Assembly: GCA_030627025.1 (NCBI GenBank)
Contig: DAOUSX010000071.1
Span: 1-6,125 of the forward strand
Direction of reading: 5' to 3'
Length of the DNA stretch: 6,125 nucleotides
From: Dehalococcoidia bacterium
GTDB taxonomy: Bacteria; Chloroflexota; Dehalococcoidia; GIF9; AB-539-J10
Shown: in pieces, positions 5,230-6,125 of the stretch
Numbering within the stretch: position 1 is the first letter of the stretch
Layout of the letters: each line of letters starts with the position of its first letter
The notes under the pieces: model-generated
The model's input: only the letters and a program-made list of their open reading frames with translations
What the model was told of the DNA's origin: nothing
Databases searched by the model: none
Position numbers and translations under genes: made by a program

Positions 5230-5751
5230 ATGAAAAACTCGCGGGACGCCATGTTAGAAAGGGCGTTTGAGTCTGCCCGCAAATACGAGATGAAGTGTAC
5301 CGGGTGTGCCCAGACTACGATTGCTGGCATCTTCGATGCCTTGGGCATTGAAAATGATGATGTGTTCCGAAGTGCAAGTGGGCTTGCAGACGGATTGGGC
5401 TTAACGGGAGATGGCTCATGCGCTGCCCTGGTTGGCGGTGCAATGGCGATCAGTTACCTCTTTGGCAGGGAAAAGAAGGACTTTTCTGACATGTTAAAGC
5501 CCATGAGGTCATATATGATGGTCAAGAAGCTTCATGATAGATTTGTGGAGCAATATGGGTCATGCCGGTGCTATGATATCCAGAACCGCCTTATGGGCAG
5601 GACTTTTAATCTATATGACCCATCAGAGCTGGAAAAAGCCATGGAGGCTAAGATGCCTGCGCATTGTTCAAAGGTTGTTGGTACTGCTGCCAGGCTGGCT
5701 ACAGAGATAATACTGGAGGAGATGGAGCGCCAAAAAGGCAAAAAACAGTAA
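5230..5751 (+). CDS. C_GCAxxG_C_C family cysteine-rich protein
   Basis: A 173-residue soluble protein of the C_GCAxxG_C_C family (PF09719). The name pattern is visible as CTGCAQTTIAGIF (23-35), then GDGSCAALVGGAMAI (60-74), GSCRC (110-114) and C146. The conserved cysteines and glycines suggest a metal-binding or redox role, but no function is established for the family. The N-terminus (1-22) is helical and charged, and no signal peptide or membrane helix is evident; the glycine-rich middle (51-79) is moderately hydrophobic. The start at ATG 5230 is chosen by AAGGAG. The gene stops 10 bases before a DUF169 gene whose ribosome site overlaps its stop codon, so the two form a pair. It is less clear whether it is co-transcribed with the translin gene 29 bases upstream. 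Confidence 0.88.
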   Translation: MKNSRDAMLERAFESARKYEMKCTGCAQTTIAGIFDALGIENDDVFRSASGLADGLGLTGDGSCAALVGGAMAISYLFGREKKDFSDMLKPMRSYMMVKKLHDRFVEQYGSCRCYDIQNRLMGRTFNLYDPSELEKAMEAKMPAHCSKVVGTAARLATEIILEEMERQKGKKQ

Positions 5752-5761
5752 GGAGGTAGCT

Positions 5762-6125
5762 ATGGCTCAAGATGTATGGAAGGCAAAAGAGGAGCAATTG
5801 GATAGGTATCTAAGGCTGGATACATTTCCTTTGGGTGTGAATTTCCTGAAAAAGGGAGATGCATTTCCGGAAAAGACAATGACACCTTCAAGCATGGGAA
5901 TAAAGATCGCCCTGTGCCAGGCAACAAATCTCGCCCGAAGATGGAAATGGTCTATGGGGATTGAAAAAGGTGACGTAAATTGTATTCCGGCCCTTGTTGG
6001 CTTTGGCTGGAAACAGCCTGAAAACATAGACGCACTGATAGATTTCCTCATGAGCATGGGTTATTTTGAGACAAAAGAGGCTGCTCTAAAAACCCTCGAG
6101 AAAATGACCATAATGGAGCCAGGGC
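5762..6125 (+). CDS. DUF169 family protein, 3'-truncated by window edge
   Basis: The frame is open from ATG 5762 to the right edge (121 codons visible). AGGAGGT at 5751-5757 gives a strong ribosome site that overlaps the preceding stop codon. The visible protein has the DUF169 (COG2043) hallmarks: LRLDTFPLGVNFLKKGDAFP (residues 17-36), then GIKIALCQATNLARRWKWSM (46-65), with a conserved Cys52, and GDVNCIPALVGFGW (70-83) with Cys74. DUF169 proteins are uncharacterised; the conserved cysteines suggest a metal or redox link, which is inference. Pairing with the C_GCAxxG_C_C gene suggests a shared job. About half of a typical 230-260-residue protein is missing at the right edge. The minus-strand frame over this region is a shadow. 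Confidence 0.87.
   Translation, partial: MAQDVWKAKEEQLDRYLRLDTFPLGVNFLKKGDAFPEKTMTPSSMGIKIALCQATNLARRWKWSMGIEKGDVNCIPALVGFGWKQPENIDALIDFLMSMGYFETKEAALKTLEKMTIMEPG

Noticed and set aside
5767..6057. A 96-codon open frame on the minus strand at the right end
   Set aside because: It lies antisense to a clear DUF169 gene that has a strong ribosome site and recognisable motifs; the reverse product matches nothing I know.

Overview
The window looks like a chromosomal segment of an anaerobic bacterium, probably Chloroflexota and most likely Dehalococcoidia or a related uncultured lineage. This placement is an inference. It rests on the fmt to YugP-type metallopeptidase order, a ThiD2-ThiE fusion, several small CxxC zinc-ribbon proteins, a bacterial translin, and C_GCAxxG_C_C and DUF169 proteins. 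No database search was possible. Coding density is high, and I see no rRNA, tRNA, CRISPR array, transposase or phage gene.

Left block (1-2168, + strand). The window opens inside fmt (methionyl-tRNA formyltransferase), which lacks only its N-terminus. After it comes a good sigma70-type promoter (767-795), then a 79-codon gene. That gene matches only the C-terminal membrane part of YugP-type zinc metallopeptidases and has no HExxH protease domain. Three bases later a TTG codon starts a cysteine-rich radical SAM protein of the PflA/COG1180 kind.

Middle block (2199-2716). A convergent minus-strand gene encodes a 101-residue double zinc-ribbon protein with a CxxC-x17-CxxC motif. It is followed by a 212-bp divergent intergenic region with a promoter facing each way. 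The minus-strand transcript would carry a leader of about 110 nt with a bulged inverted repeat. The plus-strand transcript would have almost no leader.

Right block (2717-6125, + strand). A tightly packed, partly overlapping gene string runs in this order: two tandem FmdB-type zinc-ribbon paralogues, a ThiD2-ThiE thiamine-phosphate synthase fusion, and a translin-family protein. A short gap leads to a C_GCAxxG_C_C protein and then a DUF169 protein cut by the right edge. The fused thiamine enzyme contains an in-frame 27-residue insertion made of 21-bp tandem units ending in a palindromic repeat.

The genes serve translation initiation (fmt) and thiamine biosynthesis, with several metal, iron-sulfur or cysteine proteins of unknown role. 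I did not find a clearly new defence or mobile system. The points most worth following are the repeat inside the thiamine enzyme, the decapitated metallopeptidase with intact expression signals, the leaderless-like FmdB operon, and the translin gene overlapping thiE.
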